IMG/VR virus record: IMGVR_UViG_3300025759_000132
Location: 1 to 52,947 of that record
Length of the DNA: 52,947 nt
Strand: one strand, 5' to 3'
From: a virus
Part shown: positions 7,604-15,790 of the stretch, in pieces
Position numbering within the stretch: position 1 is the stretch's first letter
How the letters are laid out: every line of letters starts with the position of its first letter
Notes under the pieces: model-generated
What the model saw: only the letters and a program-made list of their open reading frames with translations
Databases searched by the model: none
What the model was told of the DNA's origin: nothing
Position numbers and translations under genes: made by a program

Positions 7604-9016
7604 CTATGTAAATAACTTGTCAAAATCGCGCCGACCAGCCTTTTTGGTCATCCATTTCATCTTCTCTTCCTCATCATGGCGTTCACCGTATGTGGTGTTG
7701 TCCATAACAGGTTTGTCATCCATAATACCATCTTGAGCATCTTGCTCTGTATTATACAGACGCATCTTAGCACGATCAACGCCAATCACAAATCTACGAT
7801 ATTGTGTTGGGTCATTGTAACGATTTTTCAACTGCTTTACCATAATCTGACTACGTGCTTCTAAGTCTTCAGATGATACAAGAGCAATCATGAAGTCTAC
7901 GGTTGCAGGTAGAGCAAATGACTCAGATGTATCTTCAAGACCAGGATCAGAGTTGGAAAACCCAGTACGAGTTGTTTGAGTTGCGCTTACGATAGGAATA
8001 TTTTTTTCAACAGCAAGACCACGAAGTTCTTCAGCAACAGCCTTAATATATGAATAACTGTTTACATTTGCGCCAAACTTTAATCGGCTAGATGTACACA
8101 GATTGATATAATCGATATACACGATATCTGCTTTGAAGTTTTTCTTCTGATACAGTTCACGAATCAGATGGCGGAAATGATTTGACCCGACAGTAGCAGT
8201 AGGATATTCCTTGATGATTAACTTGCCACTCGTCTTCATCTTCAGGCGATTGATCTTATCATCATATAGTTTCTTCGGAAATCCTACGATCTCCTCAAGA
8301 GGTATATTCAGTAGATTCGAATCGATACGTTCAGCGATTCTTTCTTCTGCCATCTCAAGAGTGATATACAAAACGTTCTTACCATCAAGAAGATTTGCTG
8401 CTGCCATATGACACATTGCAAGAGATTTTCCGACACCAGTGCCAGCAAGAATCACGTTGAGAGTCTTCTTCGGTAATCCACCCTTTGTAATCTTATTCAT
8501 ATAATCAAGATCAAAAGGAATCTTATCTTCTTTCTTATTATAAAACTCATATCGCTCTTCAAAGTTTTCTAAGAAATCATGCCCGATATATGAGTCAAAC
8601 GATACAGCAAGTGCATCTGAAAGTAGTTGAGGTATTGAACCAAGATCATTCTTTGACTTACCATCAATGATCTGAATAGAATCCATGATAGCATTGTAGA
8701 CGGCACGATCAGAACAGAACTTCTCAGTATTATCAAGCAACCATTGAGGTTCTTTCTTTTCAAAAAGAATACCATCAACATACTCAACGATATCAGCATA
8801 TACCTTTTCGGGTATATGTGTTCTCTTATCAAGTTCGATAAGTAGAGTTTCTTTGGTCGGTAGATTATTATATTTGTTTAGAAACTCTTGAATTTCGGTA
8901 AACAGATACTTTTCTGTCTGATCTTCAAAATACTCAGTCTTTAGAAACGGAATTACTTGTCTTGTGTAATCCTCGTTGTAGATCAGATTTGTCAGTATCG
9001 TTTGTTCGATTCTCAT
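7604..9016 (-). CDS. 41: DnaB-type replicative helicase gp41
   Basis: 470 residues (T4 gp41: 475). Walker A GTGVGKS at 192-198; the Walker B strand KADIVYIDYINLC and the sensor-like VSATQTTRTGFS follow as in the DnaB/gp41 RecA-like core. The N-terminal about 150 residues form the helical domain. Unwinds DNA 5' to 3' on the lagging strand in the phage replisome with gp43, gp44/62, gp45 and primase gp61 (not in this window). The 3' end of the preceding 117-residue gene overlaps its first 83 bases, so translation is likely coupled. Confidence 0.93.
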   Translation of the reverse strand: MRIEQTILTNLIYNEDYTRQVIPFLKTEYFEDQTEKYLFTEIQEFLNKYNNLPTKETLLIELDKRTHIPEKVYADIVEYVDGILFEKKEPQWLLDNTEKFCSDRAVYNAIMDSIQIIDGKSKNDLGSIPQLLSDALAVSFDSYIGHDFLENFEERYEFYNKKEDKIPFDLDYMNKITKGGLPKKTLNVILAGTGVGKSLAMCHMAAANLLDGKNVLYITLEMAEERIAERIDSNLLNIPLEEIVGFPKKLYDDKINRLKMKTSGKLIIKEYPTATVGSNHFRHLIRELYQKKNFKADIVYIDYINLCTSSRLKFGANVNSYSYIKAVAEELRGLAVEKNIPIVSATQTTRTGFSNSDPGLEDTSESFALPATVDFMIALVSSEDLEARSQIMVKQLKNRYNDPTQYRRFVIGVDRAKMRLYNTEQDAQDGIMDDKPVMDNTTYGERHDEEEKMKWMTKKAGRRDFDKLFT

Positions 9017-9287
9017 TATAGTCAGCAGCCTCCGTAATCAATTCAGTAAGAATGTCGCCAAGAGTATTTTCAAAATCTTTTTGATCTTGTTCAGATAAAT
9101 TATCAGTATCTAATCCACCAGGAGTTTCTACAATATCATAATCAAATTGTAGAATAGCATCATCGCCATCGTCTTCAAGAAAACGAACAGCGCCATACTT
9201 ATAGATTATATCTTTAAACTTACCTTTTGTCAATCTAATTTTGGCAACTTCACTAGTATTACCTTCATCGAATAGAACTTCATACAT
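8934..9287 (-). CDS. Hypothetical protein between UvsX and gp41 (117 aa)
   Basis: Start at 9287 has CAGG 9 bases upstream; ATG 9296 is an alternative, and the frame overlaps the uvsX stop by 8 bases. Begins MYEVLFDEGNTSEVAKIRL, then a highly acidic middle (FLEDDGDDAIL). The C-terminal third overlaps gp41. It sits where T4 gene 40 lies, but the sequence lacks the membrane character of gp40. Marine T4-like phages have an unnamed conserved gene here. Function unknown. Confidence 0.65.
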   Translation of the reverse strand: MYEVLFDEGNTSEVAKIRLTKGKFKDIIYKYGAVRFLEDDGDDAILQFDYDIVETPGGLDTDNLSEQDQKDFENTLGDILTELITEAADYNENRTNDTDKSDLQRGLHKTSNSVSKD

Positions 9288-10326
9288 CTTGTTCATCCTG
9301 TAAGATTGAACCATTTGCCATACTATACTTTTGATGGATATGATCTTGAAGGTTTGTTTTTTCAAACATCATCATCCAGAAATCTTTATTGTCTATGATC
9401 TCTTTTGCTCTATACATTTTTTCAGATAGAACTTCACCAGTTTCTGGATCAACTGCTTCATACCAACCCATTTTAGGTTTACGAACATATCCACCCTGTT
9501 CTGCTACATCAAGTAGACCAGACCATTTACTGATACCACCTTCAAATGTGACAGTGATTGGAATCTTGGACTTCTCACGAACATGGCGAGACTTTTCAAT
9601 ATTGATTACGAAGTGATAACCTTTAATCTCTTGCCCGTCTTTTTCTTGTTGACGACCAACGATCCAAATAGCATCACTGGAATAATATGCGCCTGTACCA
9701 CCAGACACAATATCTTTTGGAAACATACCAATCTCTTTATATGTATGATTGACAACAACCATAGGAATGTCCTTGAGATTGAGATGTGGTGTTACGATAC
9801 GGAACAGAGACTTCATCTGTTTCGCACGAGACATATCAGCGACCGATTTCTCATTCAAAGCATCTTCAACTTCTTTCTTTGAAGCAAGATTACCAACAGA
9901 GTCGATAACGATACAAACGTGGTCGCCTTTCTCAAGTTCTTTTAACTGATTAGTGATATCAAACTTGAGTTCTTCAATATCAGTAATCGGTGTATGAATA
10001 ACACGTTCCATATCGATGCCAAATGACTCGAAGTATTCTTGAGGAGTACCGAACTCAGAGTCATAGAACAGAATTACAGCATCTTCATATTTCTTTTGAT
10101 AGGCTGCTGCCATGAGTAGAGCAAATGCTGACTTGAAATGTTTTGATGGACCAGCAAGCATAAGCATTCCTGGAACTAATCCACCATCAATGCGACCAGA
10201 CAATGCCACATTAATCATTGGCACAGGAGTTGGTGCCATATCTTTTTTACCGAACACTTTTGATTCAGTAATCACATCGGTCATTTTAATTGTAGAATTC
10301 TTTTTCAATTTCTCAAGTACAGACAT
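9280..10326 (-). CDS. uvsX: RecA-like recombinase UvsX
   Basis: 348 residues (T4 UvsX: 391). Walker A-like GPSKHFKS (59-66) corresponds to T4 GPSKSFKS; CIVIDSVGNLASKKE is Walker B and the following loop; VVNHTYKEIG is the L2-preceding strand. Catalyses strand exchange with UvsY (33154-33591) for recombination-dependent replication and repair. GAGGTG lies 7 bases before the ATG. It is probably transcribed from the sigma70 promoter at 10518-10546 together with the short membrane-protein frame. Confidence 0.94.
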   Translation of the reverse strand: MSVLEKLKKNSTIKMTDVITESKVFGKKDMAPTPVPMINVALSGRIDGGLVPGMLMLAGPSKHFKSAFALLMAAAYQKKYEDAVILFYDSEFGTPQEYFESFGIDMERVIHTPITDIEELKFDITNQLKELEKGDHVCIVIDSVGNLASKKEVEDALNEKSVADMSRAKQMKSLFRIVTPHLNLKDIPMVVVNHTYKEIGMFPKDIVSGGTGAYYSSDAIWIVGRQQEKDGQEIKGYHFVINIEKSRHVREKSKIPITVTFEGGISKWSGLLDVAEQGGYVRKPKMGWYEAVDPETGEVLSEKMYRAKEIIDNKDFWMMMFEKTNLQDHIHQKYSMANGSILQDEQDV

Positions 10327-10339
10327 ATATTCACCTCAG

Positions 10340-10510
10340 TTAAAAAATAAAAGCAATACCAATATACAAAGACACAATGAATATCATCATTGTTATTTTT
10401 GATCTTTTAATCATACCAACAATCCAAAATAAACCATATATAAAAATTGGTATACAGAAGATAAGTATAATACCGAGAACAGACCCGATAATTGTATGAA
10501 TATCTAACAT
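10340..10510 (-). CDS. Putative two-span membrane protein (56 aa)
   Basis: ATG 10510 to TAA 10340. Begins MLDIHTIIGSVLGIILIFCI; two hydrophobic segments (about 7-31 and 41-56) are separated by a basic turn (MIKRSKI). The -10 box of a strong promoter ends 7 bases before the ATG, so the mRNA would start at or next to the A of ATG (leaderless); there is no Shine-Dalgarno. T4 gene 40, a membrane-linked head assembly factor, lies near uvsX, but no similarity is evident. Confidence 0.5.
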   Translation of the reverse strand: MLDIHTIIGSVLGIILIFCIPIFIYGLFWIVGMIKRSKITMMIFIVSLYIGIAFIF

Positions 10511-10517
10511 AGAAATT

Positions 10518-10546
10518 ATTATACTTCAAATCCATTCAAATGTAAA
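10518..10546 (-). promoter_or_regulatory. Sigma70-type promoter upstream of uvsX
   Basis: Minus strand: TTTACA (10546-10541), 17-bp spacer, TATAAT (10523-10518). Expected start about 10511, one base before the ATG of the small membrane-protein gene. Drives uvsX and gp41. Confidence 0.7.
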
Positions 10547-10553
10547 TAGATTT

Positions 10554-11480
10554 TTACGTATTTTTCCTATAACGACGACCTTCTGGACCGCCGCTGTTTT
10601 TTAGTTTATCGATGATCTCAACAGTATTTTCTGGCTGTTGAACTATCTCATCTGGAATCTCAAATGTAAATTCTTCTTTCTCTTCTACAAAAACATCGTT
10701 CCAGTTATCATCGACGTTGACTGCTTTCTGTAAAGGTTTTGGTTTATGTAGTCCGATATTAGCGGCAATAAGAAGGAGCACGGCAAGAGGATCAAATACG
10801 AACACGATGGTAATAATTACCCATCTCACCGCATCTTCTAAAATTGTTTTTGGATCATCTACGAACAGAGCAGCGATATATTTAATTGGCCCAACTTCCG
10901 CTTCAAATGCTAGTTGGATTTTTTCCAATCTAACTTTTTCCATTCTGAATTTGGATATATTCTCTGATGATGTATCAATGATTCCTCGTAGTTCATCTCG
11001 TTCAACTTTTTGCGACTTTCGTACGGCAATTGCTCCATCTTCTCCACGGATACGGTCATACTCTGTAAGCGTTTGGACCGCCGTATCGAGTTGCGAGATA
11101 ACTTTGTTGGCATCATCTATTACCCTTTGTTCTCTTTGAATACGAGATTCGATAATTGAAATTTCCAAGGAGTTGTCGCCTGTGACAACCATTTGATCGA
11201 TATGTGCCTTTGATAAGAATCCATAGATTCCCATCGATGTAATGAACATCAATACAATAACTGATGCTGTAAGATAACCACTAAGTATTTTGGGTGCTGT
11301 TCGCCAGTTACGATATAACCAAGATGCGGTAACAAGTTTTCCTATTTCAAGAACACCACCCATAATAGCAATCGATACTGCTGCTGCAGAAAAGATTGCC
11401 ATCAATCCAACGATGCTGTACCAAGCAGCAACACCAGATATTGCAAGAGCAACTATAAGAGTAAGAATCGAAAAGAACAT
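10554..11480 (-). CDS. Membrane protein with central coiled coil
   Basis: 308 residues. Hydrophobic spans at about 3-19, 23-45 and 67-90, then a long charged helical region (about 103-190, with repeated Arg/Glu/Lys heptad-like spacing), then a fourth span (about 216-245, IITIVFVFDPLAVLLLIAA), and a Pro/Glu-rich cytoplasmic tail ending GRRYRKNT. The layout suggests an inner-membrane anchor with a coiled-coil domain. The conserved DP in the last span is unusual. It lies in the gp43 operon, so early or middle expression is likely. Superinfection exclusion or replisome tethering is conceivable; function unknown. Confidence 0.75.
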   Translation of the reverse strand: MFFSILTLIVALAISGVAAWYSIVGLMAIFSAAAVSIAIMGGVLEIGKLVTASWLYRNWRTAPKILSGYLTASVIVLMFITSMGIYGFLSKAHIDQMVVTGDNSLEISIIESRIQREQRVIDDANKVISQLDTAVQTLTEYDRIRGEDGAIAVRKSQKVERDELRGIIDTSSENISKFRMEKVRLEKIQLAFEAEVGPIKYIAALFVDDPKTILEDAVRWVIITIVFVFDPLAVLLLIAANIGLHKPKPLQKAVNVDDNWNDVFVEEKEEFTFEIPDEIVQQPENTVEIIDKLKNSGGPEGRRYRKNT

Positions 11481-11482
11481 TG

Positions 11483-11881
11483 TTATGCTCGTGTGATAGC
11501 CAAAACTTTATCAATCGTTGACTGCACTTGTGTTTGACGGTTTGGCCAATAGATATATTCTTTCTCAGCCGTCTTCAATAAGTTTACAAGCAATGGCATA
11601 ACAAGTTTTTCTAACTCAGTTACTTTACCGCGCACCTCTTCTTGTGCTTGTGCGATAGCATATTGAACGTCATCAGATTCCTCGACTTGTTTTCTTTGTA
11701 AAACTAAATCGAGTTTGTCTTCGAGTGGAACAAGAGCGTTAAGTACAACTCTTGTTAGATCGTTTTCGTCGATAGCAGGTGGTGTGCTTTCAGCAGTATC
11801 TTGATTCGCAAGAAATGTTGCTTCATCTACAGCACTAAATCCGTAATCTATCGATGCGTATTCTGCAGGTATCTCAGCCAA
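11483..11881 (-). CDS. Conserved phage hypothetical protein downstream of gp43 (132 aa)
   Basis: Begins MAEIPAEYASIDYGFSAVDE, has a helical acidic middle and ends with KEYIYWPNRQTQVQSTIDK, a pattern typical of a conserved T4-like protein of unknown function from marine phages. Its start overlaps the gp43 stop by 8 bases and it is followed two bases later by the membrane protein, so the three are co-translated. No catalytic motif. Confidence 0.7.
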   Translation of the reverse strand: MAEIPAEYASIDYGFSAVDEATFLANQDTAESTPPAIDENDLTRVVLNALVPLEDKLDLVLQRKQVEESDDVQYAIAQAQEEVRGKVTELEKLVMPLLVNLLKTAEKEYIYWPNRQTQVQSTIDKVLAITRA

Positions 11882-14375
11882 AGAAGGACTCCAATGTATT
11901 CTGTTTCTCTACGTTCCAACCAATCGCCTCAAGAATATTTTTCATCGGTTCAACATATGATTTATCGAACTGCATATCGTAATCTATATATCTTTTCAAA
12001 TCCAACTCAGGAGGTAAAATATCAGGAAACGCAAAAACATTTTCCTTGATTGGATTTGGCATTTTCAAATAGGAGAACTTGATCTTATCACCGTCTCCTA
12101 TCTGGCGATATCTTTCTAGTTTATTATTTATTATAGTTTGATTATAAAGAATCGATGCTCGGACGTGAATCGGTGTACCCTTAGCATATCCACCATCTTC
12201 AGCGTATTTTGATATATCAGAAACACCACGAGGAAATGCAACGTCTTCAGGTGGTAAATTGCAAAACGCATTCCGAGCATCGGCAATAAACTTTTGAACT
12301 GCTGCTTCGTCTTGATTGATAATCACATCAAGTGTTTTCTCAATCAACTTACGACAAACCTGTGGAGTAGATGAACGAACCGACTCGATGCCAGTAATCT
12401 TCATCTTTGGCTTTGCGTACTGAACACCTTCACTGTTGAGCACATTCGCAATGTATCGTTTCTTACCAGTGATAATCATTTTACTGGCAATAATCTCTCG
12501 CTTCATAAACATACGCTGTTCAAACGCATTTGTATACTTACGCAGTTCTTCATATGATTTTTCAAGCAACGGTTCAATCTTTGTTGCTGCGACTTTATCT
12601 AAGAAAGAACATATCTTGTTGTTATCACCATCAACGACTTTTTTTACAAACGGTCCAAGATTAACATAGATACTGTCGGTATCAATCATCAGAATGTAGT
12701 CGTCTTTTGTTTTCATAAGATTTTGAATATATTGATTGACTGTTCGTTCCGCCCAGCGAATAGAGAGTTGACCAGATATCGTAATGGCTTCAGCAATACG
12801 AATATCATAGTAGCGGAAGTGTTTATTTGACAGTGCACCGTAAAGAGAGTTCATAAGAATCTTGATTGCCATCTGTTCGTTATCAGCCTGAACGATTTGT
12901 TTCTCTAACTGATACTTAGCAAACTTATCTGACTTATCGCTATCTTCAAGTTGCTGTTTTAACGCCAGCATATTTTTCTTTGTCTTGGCACGACCAGCAT
13001 ACATCTCATGAACGATGCGTGGAAACAATCCTTGTTTCTGATTTGAGAACACTTGACCAGTTGGAGTTACACAACAACCATTCGGGATATCTAGTTTAGA
13101 TTTTCTAAGCATGCTATCAACATTTGCACCAGGGACAACATGATTGACGATTGTCTCAGGCGACATATTATATTGCATAATCAAATGAGGATACAGAGAG
13201 TTGAGGTCAAACGAAACAACCCAGTCATTCATGCCCTTCTTAGGTTCTTTTACATATGCGCCTTCAATGCTTCTATCATTCACAACAGGTTTCTGTGGTG
13301 TAAGAACGATATTATCTTTGACAAGAAGATTGTAGATAAACGTATCCCAAATCTGTGTTGAACCGAATGCTACCTCATAGTTAACATTTGCTTTATGCGC
13401 CAGAGTCATACAAAGAGAAATCAAACCCAACTTATCGTCTAGACGTTCAACGAGTTGTGTATCTTTGATATTGTAGTCAATAAACTTCTGGTGATCTTTT
13501 TCATACAAGTCAAACAGAGAAGAATATTCAGAGTAGTCGAGTTTCTTCTCACCAAGAATCACATTCGCAATATGATTCAATGAATATGACTCTTGACTTA
13601 CATACGTAAACTTCTTGAACAATCGCATGTAATCGAGATGAGACATACCAGCAATCTCAAAAAAGATTTGATTGGTATACTTATCTGTTCTCATACTTGG
13701 TGTAAGACGATGAATAGAAAAACGTTTCGTATCTTCTTCGCCGAATAATCTTGTAACACGATTGATTAGATATGGAATATCGAATCCTTCAGAGTTCCAA
13801 CCTGTAATGATATCAGGATAGTTCTTCTGCCAGTATGTAAGAAACTTATGTAGCAGATTATGCTCGTCTTTACACTGAACGTAATCTACCTTGATATCAT
13901 CTACAATACACTTAGACGAATCATATTCGCCTGTACCCCAAGTATGATAAATATCGTCTACATTATTCTTGAGTGTGATTGCTGTGACAGGATAATGTGC
14001 GTCTTCAGGTTTTGGGAATCCCTGATCAGATTGAACTTCGATATCAATGAATGTAACATTGAGTGCATCACGATCAAACTCACACCCATTCGGAAACATC
14101 TGATTGATAAACTGTGCTACGTAGTTCGTGTTGCCATACACCTGAAAGTTATCAGCCTTGTTACGTTCGATATATTTTTTACATTCAGACATCGTGCCAG
14201 GATTTACTGGCGACATGTTGAGACCATCCAGAGTTTTGTATGGTGACTCCTCGCGCACGGGCACGAACAGAGTTGGTTCGAACTTATTTGATGTTACGAC
14301 ACGTCTACCGTTCTCATATCCAACATAGAGGATAGAGTTACCATAACGCATTACGTTTGTATAAAATGAAGTCAT
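11874..14375 (-). CDS. 43: Family B DNA polymerase gp43
   Basis: 833 residues, shorter than T4 gp43 (898) as in marine relatives. Exonuclease motif I FIDIEVQSD near residue 110; exo II GWNSEGFDIPYL; exo III YNIKDTQL. Polymerase motif A FDLNSLYPHL (about 390), motif B KILMNSLYG (about 525) and motif C DTDS (about 575). Replicates the phage genome with clamp gp45 and loader gp44/62. There is no Shine-Dalgarno, and a TATAAT box ends 6 bases before the ATG, so a leaderless transcript is expected unless a promoter further upstream is used. Confidence 0.96.
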   Translation of the reverse strand: MTSFYTNVMRYGNSILYVGYENGRRVVTSNKFEPTLFVPVREESPYKTLDGLNMSPVNPGTMSECKKYIERNKADNFQVYGNTNYVAQFINQMFPNGCEFDRDALNVTFIDIEVQSDQGFPKPEDAHYPVTAITLKNNVDDIYHTWGTGEYDSSKCIVDDIKVDYVQCKDEHNLLHKFLTYWQKNYPDIITGWNSEGFDIPYLINRVTRLFGEEDTKRFSIHRLTPSMRTDKYTNQIFFEIAGMSHLDYMRLFKKFTYVSQESYSLNHIANVILGEKKLDYSEYSSLFDLYEKDHQKFIDYNIKDTQLVERLDDKLGLISLCMTLAHKANVNYEVAFGSTQIWDTFIYNLLVKDNIVLTPQKPVVNDRSIEGAYVKEPKKGMNDWVVSFDLNSLYPHLIMQYNMSPETIVNHVVPGANVDSMLRKSKLDIPNGCCVTPTGQVFSNQKQGLFPRIVHEMYAGRAKTKKNMLALKQQLEDSDKSDKFAKYQLEKQIVQADNEQMAIKILMNSLYGALSNKHFRYYDIRIAEAITISGQLSIRWAERTVNQYIQNLMKTKDDYILMIDTDSIYVNLGPFVKKVVDGDNNKICSFLDKVAATKIEPLLEKSYEELRKYTNAFEQRMFMKREIIASKMIITGKKRYIANVLNSEGVQYAKPKMKITGIESVRSSTPQVCRKLIEKTLDVIINQDEAAVQKFIADARNAFCNLPPEDVAFPRGVSDISKYAEDGGYAKGTPIHVRASILYNQTIINNKLERYRQIGDGDKIKFSYLKMPNPIKENVFAFPDILPPELDLKRYIDYDMQFDKSYVEPMKNILEAIGWNVEKQNTLESFFG

Positions 14376-14380
14376 ACTGT

Positions 14381-14409
14381 ATTATATATTCGCCAATGAT
14401 AAAAGTCAA
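14381..14409 (-). promoter_or_regulatory. Sigma70-type promoter of gp43
   Basis: Minus strand: TTGACT (14409-14404), 17-bp spacer, TATAAT (14386-14381). Lies immediately after the hsp20 terminator. Predicted start at about 14375-14373, on the gp43 ATG. Confidence 0.72.
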
Positions 14410-14412
14410 TAG

Positions 14413-14440
14413 AAAAAAAGGGGAGACCGAAGTCTCCCCT
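14413..14440 (-). terminator. Intrinsic terminator after hsp20
   Basis: Nine-base stem AGGGGAGAC/GTCTCCCCT with a C(UUCG)G loop on the minus strand, followed by a T7 tract. Insulates the gp43 promoter from hsp20 transcription. Same design as the terminators at 35194 and 50885. Confidence 0.88.
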
Positions 14441-14451
14441 CTCAAGTTTAC

Positions 14452-14931
14452 CTACTCGGTTAGGAGTTGGGGTTCTTTGTGGTCAATGAGTGTACCTCCG
14501 GTCGTAACCTCAATTTTCTTAGGCTTCTTGTGATCGGGGACGACGTTCTTGAGTGCGATTGTGAGCATGCCGTGTTCGAGGTTTGCCCCAGCGATTTCAA
14601 TAGTGTCCGCAAGGGTGAACTCTCTTTTGAACGAGCGGTTAGCAATTCCTTTATGAAGGATTTTCCTATCATCTGTTTCCTGTTCGATGTTACCTACTAC
14701 TGTGAGTTTTCCATCTTCTAGTGTCAGGTCAAGATCCTTTTCAGTGAACCCAGCCACAGCCATTTCAACCGTGTAATGTTCATCATCAATCTTACAGATA
14801 TTATAGGGTGGGTAATTTGTTACTGGCGTTTCAGCCATACGATGAAGATCATCAATATGCCTCCATAGACGATCTGCGCCTACAAAGAATGGATCAAATT
14901 TACGGATGTCGGATGTATTAAAAGTAACCAT
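14452..14931 (-). CDS. hsp20: Small heat shock protein Hsp20 (IbpA-like)
   Basis: 159 residues with a full alpha-crystallin domain (about 43-145). It starts with YNICKIDDEHYTVEMAVAGF and carries the hallmark GANLEHGMLTIAL (G-x-L) near its end; the N-terminal arm and C-terminal tail are short. Holds unfolding proteins in oligomers and hands them to chaperones; T4-like marine phages often carry one and it may help capsid folding. AAAGGAG precedes the start. A TATAAATA box at 14993-15000 gives late expression, together with the virion genes. Ends at a strong terminator. Confidence 0.92.
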   Translation of the reverse strand: MVTFNTSDIRKFDPFFVGADRLWRHIDDLHRMAETPVTNYPPYNICKIDDEHYTVEMAVAGFTEKDLDLTLEDGKLTVVGNIEQETDDRKILHKGIANRSFKREFTLADTIEIAGANLEHGMLTIALKNVVPDHKKPKKIEVTTGGTLIDHKEPQLLTE

Positions 14932-14992
14932 TGTTAACTCCTTTAAAGCAAGTTAAGATTTTAAAGAGAACCCATTATGGCATTCTCATTTT

Positions 14993-15000
14993 TATTTATA
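14993..15000 (-). promoter_or_regulatory. T4-late-type promoter of hsp20
   Basis: Exact TATAAATA, 62 bases before the hsp20 ATG, just after the hairpin that ends the upstream transcript. Confidence 0.75.
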
Positions 15001-15025
15001 ATCCTTACATCATTTTCAATAGAAA

Positions 15026-15081
15026 AAAATGGGGCAGGGAAAGGAGATGTAAGGAGAATGATGAAAACCCTGCCCCATTTT
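15026..15081 (-). terminator. Long-loop hairpin, probable terminator of the tRNA/HTH transcript
   Basis: 14-bp perfect stem (15026-15039 with 15068-15081; core AATGGGGCAGGG/CCCTGCCCCATT) with a 28-base loop, followed on the minus strand by a T run. It lies directly after the stop of the HTH gene. The loop is purine-rich on the plus strand and holds two AAGGAG/AAGGAGA motifs. Confidence 0.7.
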
Positions 15082-15084
15082 ATC

Positions 15085-15330
15085 TTAGGCGGCTGCTAGA
15101 GCACGATAACCAGCAGCAACCACAGCACGAGAGGGACTACCGAGACGATAGAAGTTTCGAGTCTCACCCTTGCTGTTCGTCGAAGGATTAGTATAGATTG
15201 CATAACCCTGCATACGAAGAGCAGATACGGTCGCACGAGCATTACCAACGCCAAAACGAGCCTGAATCTGCTTACTAGTTAGTTCCTCGCCATTCTTAAA
15301 GGCTTCGAGGAGTCGTTCAGTCTTAGTCAT
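15085..15330 (-). CDS. Winged-helix/HTH-type small protein (81 aa)
   Basis: ATG at 15330 has AAGGTG 9 bases upstream; an in-frame GTG four codons earlier overlaps it. Residues 1-45 (MTKTERLLEAFKNGEELTSK and then an IQARFGVGNARATVSALRMQ segment) form a helix-turn-helix with a following wing (YAIYTN...GETRNFYRLG). The arrangement resembles small DNA-binding proteins common in T4-like marine phages near the tRNAs. It ends in an Ala-rich tail. It probably shares the promoter at 15586-15614 with the tRNAs. DNA binding is inferred; the target is unknown. Confidence 0.75.
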   Translation of the reverse strand: MTKTERLLEAFKNGEELTSKQIQARFGVGNARATVSALRMQGYAIYTNPSTNSKGETRNFYRLGSPSRAVVAAGYRALAAA

Positions 15331-15392
15331 AGTATATTTCACCTTAGTTGTTTAAACATTGAACCTTTTGAAATCATGTTCAGGATATCTGG

Positions 15393-15465
15393 TGCCGAAA
15401 GAAGGACTTGAACCCTCAACCTATCGATTACAAATCGATTGCTCTACCAATTGAGCTATTTCGGC
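15393..15465 (-). tRNA. tRNA-Thr (UGU)
   Basis: Minus-strand cloverleaf with acceptor GCCGAAA/TTTCGGC, D-arm AGCTCAATTGGTAGAGC, anticodon stem ATCGA/TCGAT with loop TTTGTAA (anticodon UGU), and T-arm GAGGGTTCAAGTCCTTC-like. Discriminator A, and CCA is encoded directly after it (15392-15390). Second in the tandem pair. Confidence 0.95.
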
Positions 15466-15474
15466 ATAAATTGG

Positions 15475-15546
15475 CTCCTCAGGATGGATTCGAACCACCG
15501 ACCGGACGGTTAACAGCCGTCAGCTCTACCGCTGAGCTACTGAGGA
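15475..15546 (-). tRNA. tRNA-Asn (GUU)
   Basis: Minus-strand cloverleaf with acceptor TCCTCAG/CTGAGGA, anticodon stem GACGG/CCGTC with loop CTGTTAA (anticodon GUU) and a T-loop GGTTCGAATCC. CCA is encoded (15474-15472). Separated from tRNA-Thr by six bases and co-transcribed from 15586-15614. Confidence 0.95.
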
Positions 15547-15585
15547 TTAAACTCGTTAACAAAACTCTTTAATCACTATATTTAC

Positions 15586-15614
15586 ATTCTAACCTATTTT
15601 GATAAAAAAGTCAA
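15586..15614 (-). promoter_or_regulatory. Sigma70-type promoter of the tRNA pair
   Basis: Minus strand: TTGACT (15614-15609), 17-bp spacer, TAGAAT (15591-15586). Expected start near 15579, 33 bases before tRNA-Asn. Confidence 0.72.
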
Positions 15615-15632
15615 GTGTTTTTTTAAGTTTGT

Positions 15633-15758
15633 TTATTTTTCCTTTAACTTCTCAAACAACGAAATAGGCATAACACTAAGACCAAAGTCTTTTCGAGACT
15701 TGACGTACTCCTTGTACGTCTCGTACTCTCGGGCTTCTTTTAGATCAGTCCATTTCAT
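15633..15758 (-). CDS. Small early protein (41 aa)
   Basis: ATG 15758, TAA 15633. Begins MKWTDLKEAREYETYKEYVK, strongly charged and helical, with a basic C-terminus. AGGAG lies 8 bases before the ATG and a near-perfect sigma70 promoter (15791-15819) sits upstream, so strong early expression is expected despite its size. No homology recognised; the amphipathic helix suggests a protein-binding role such as an inhibitor of a host enzyme (speculative). Confidence 0.65.
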   Translation of the reverse strand: MKWTDLKEAREYETYKEYVKSRKDFGLSVMPISLFEKLKEK

Positions 15759-15790
15759 TATTCAATCTCCTTATTTCTCATCATATATAG

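Noticed and set aside
15393-15546. Possible third tRNA in the cluster
   Set aside because: Only two cloverleaves fit on the minus strand; the flanks hold no further acceptor or T-arm signal.
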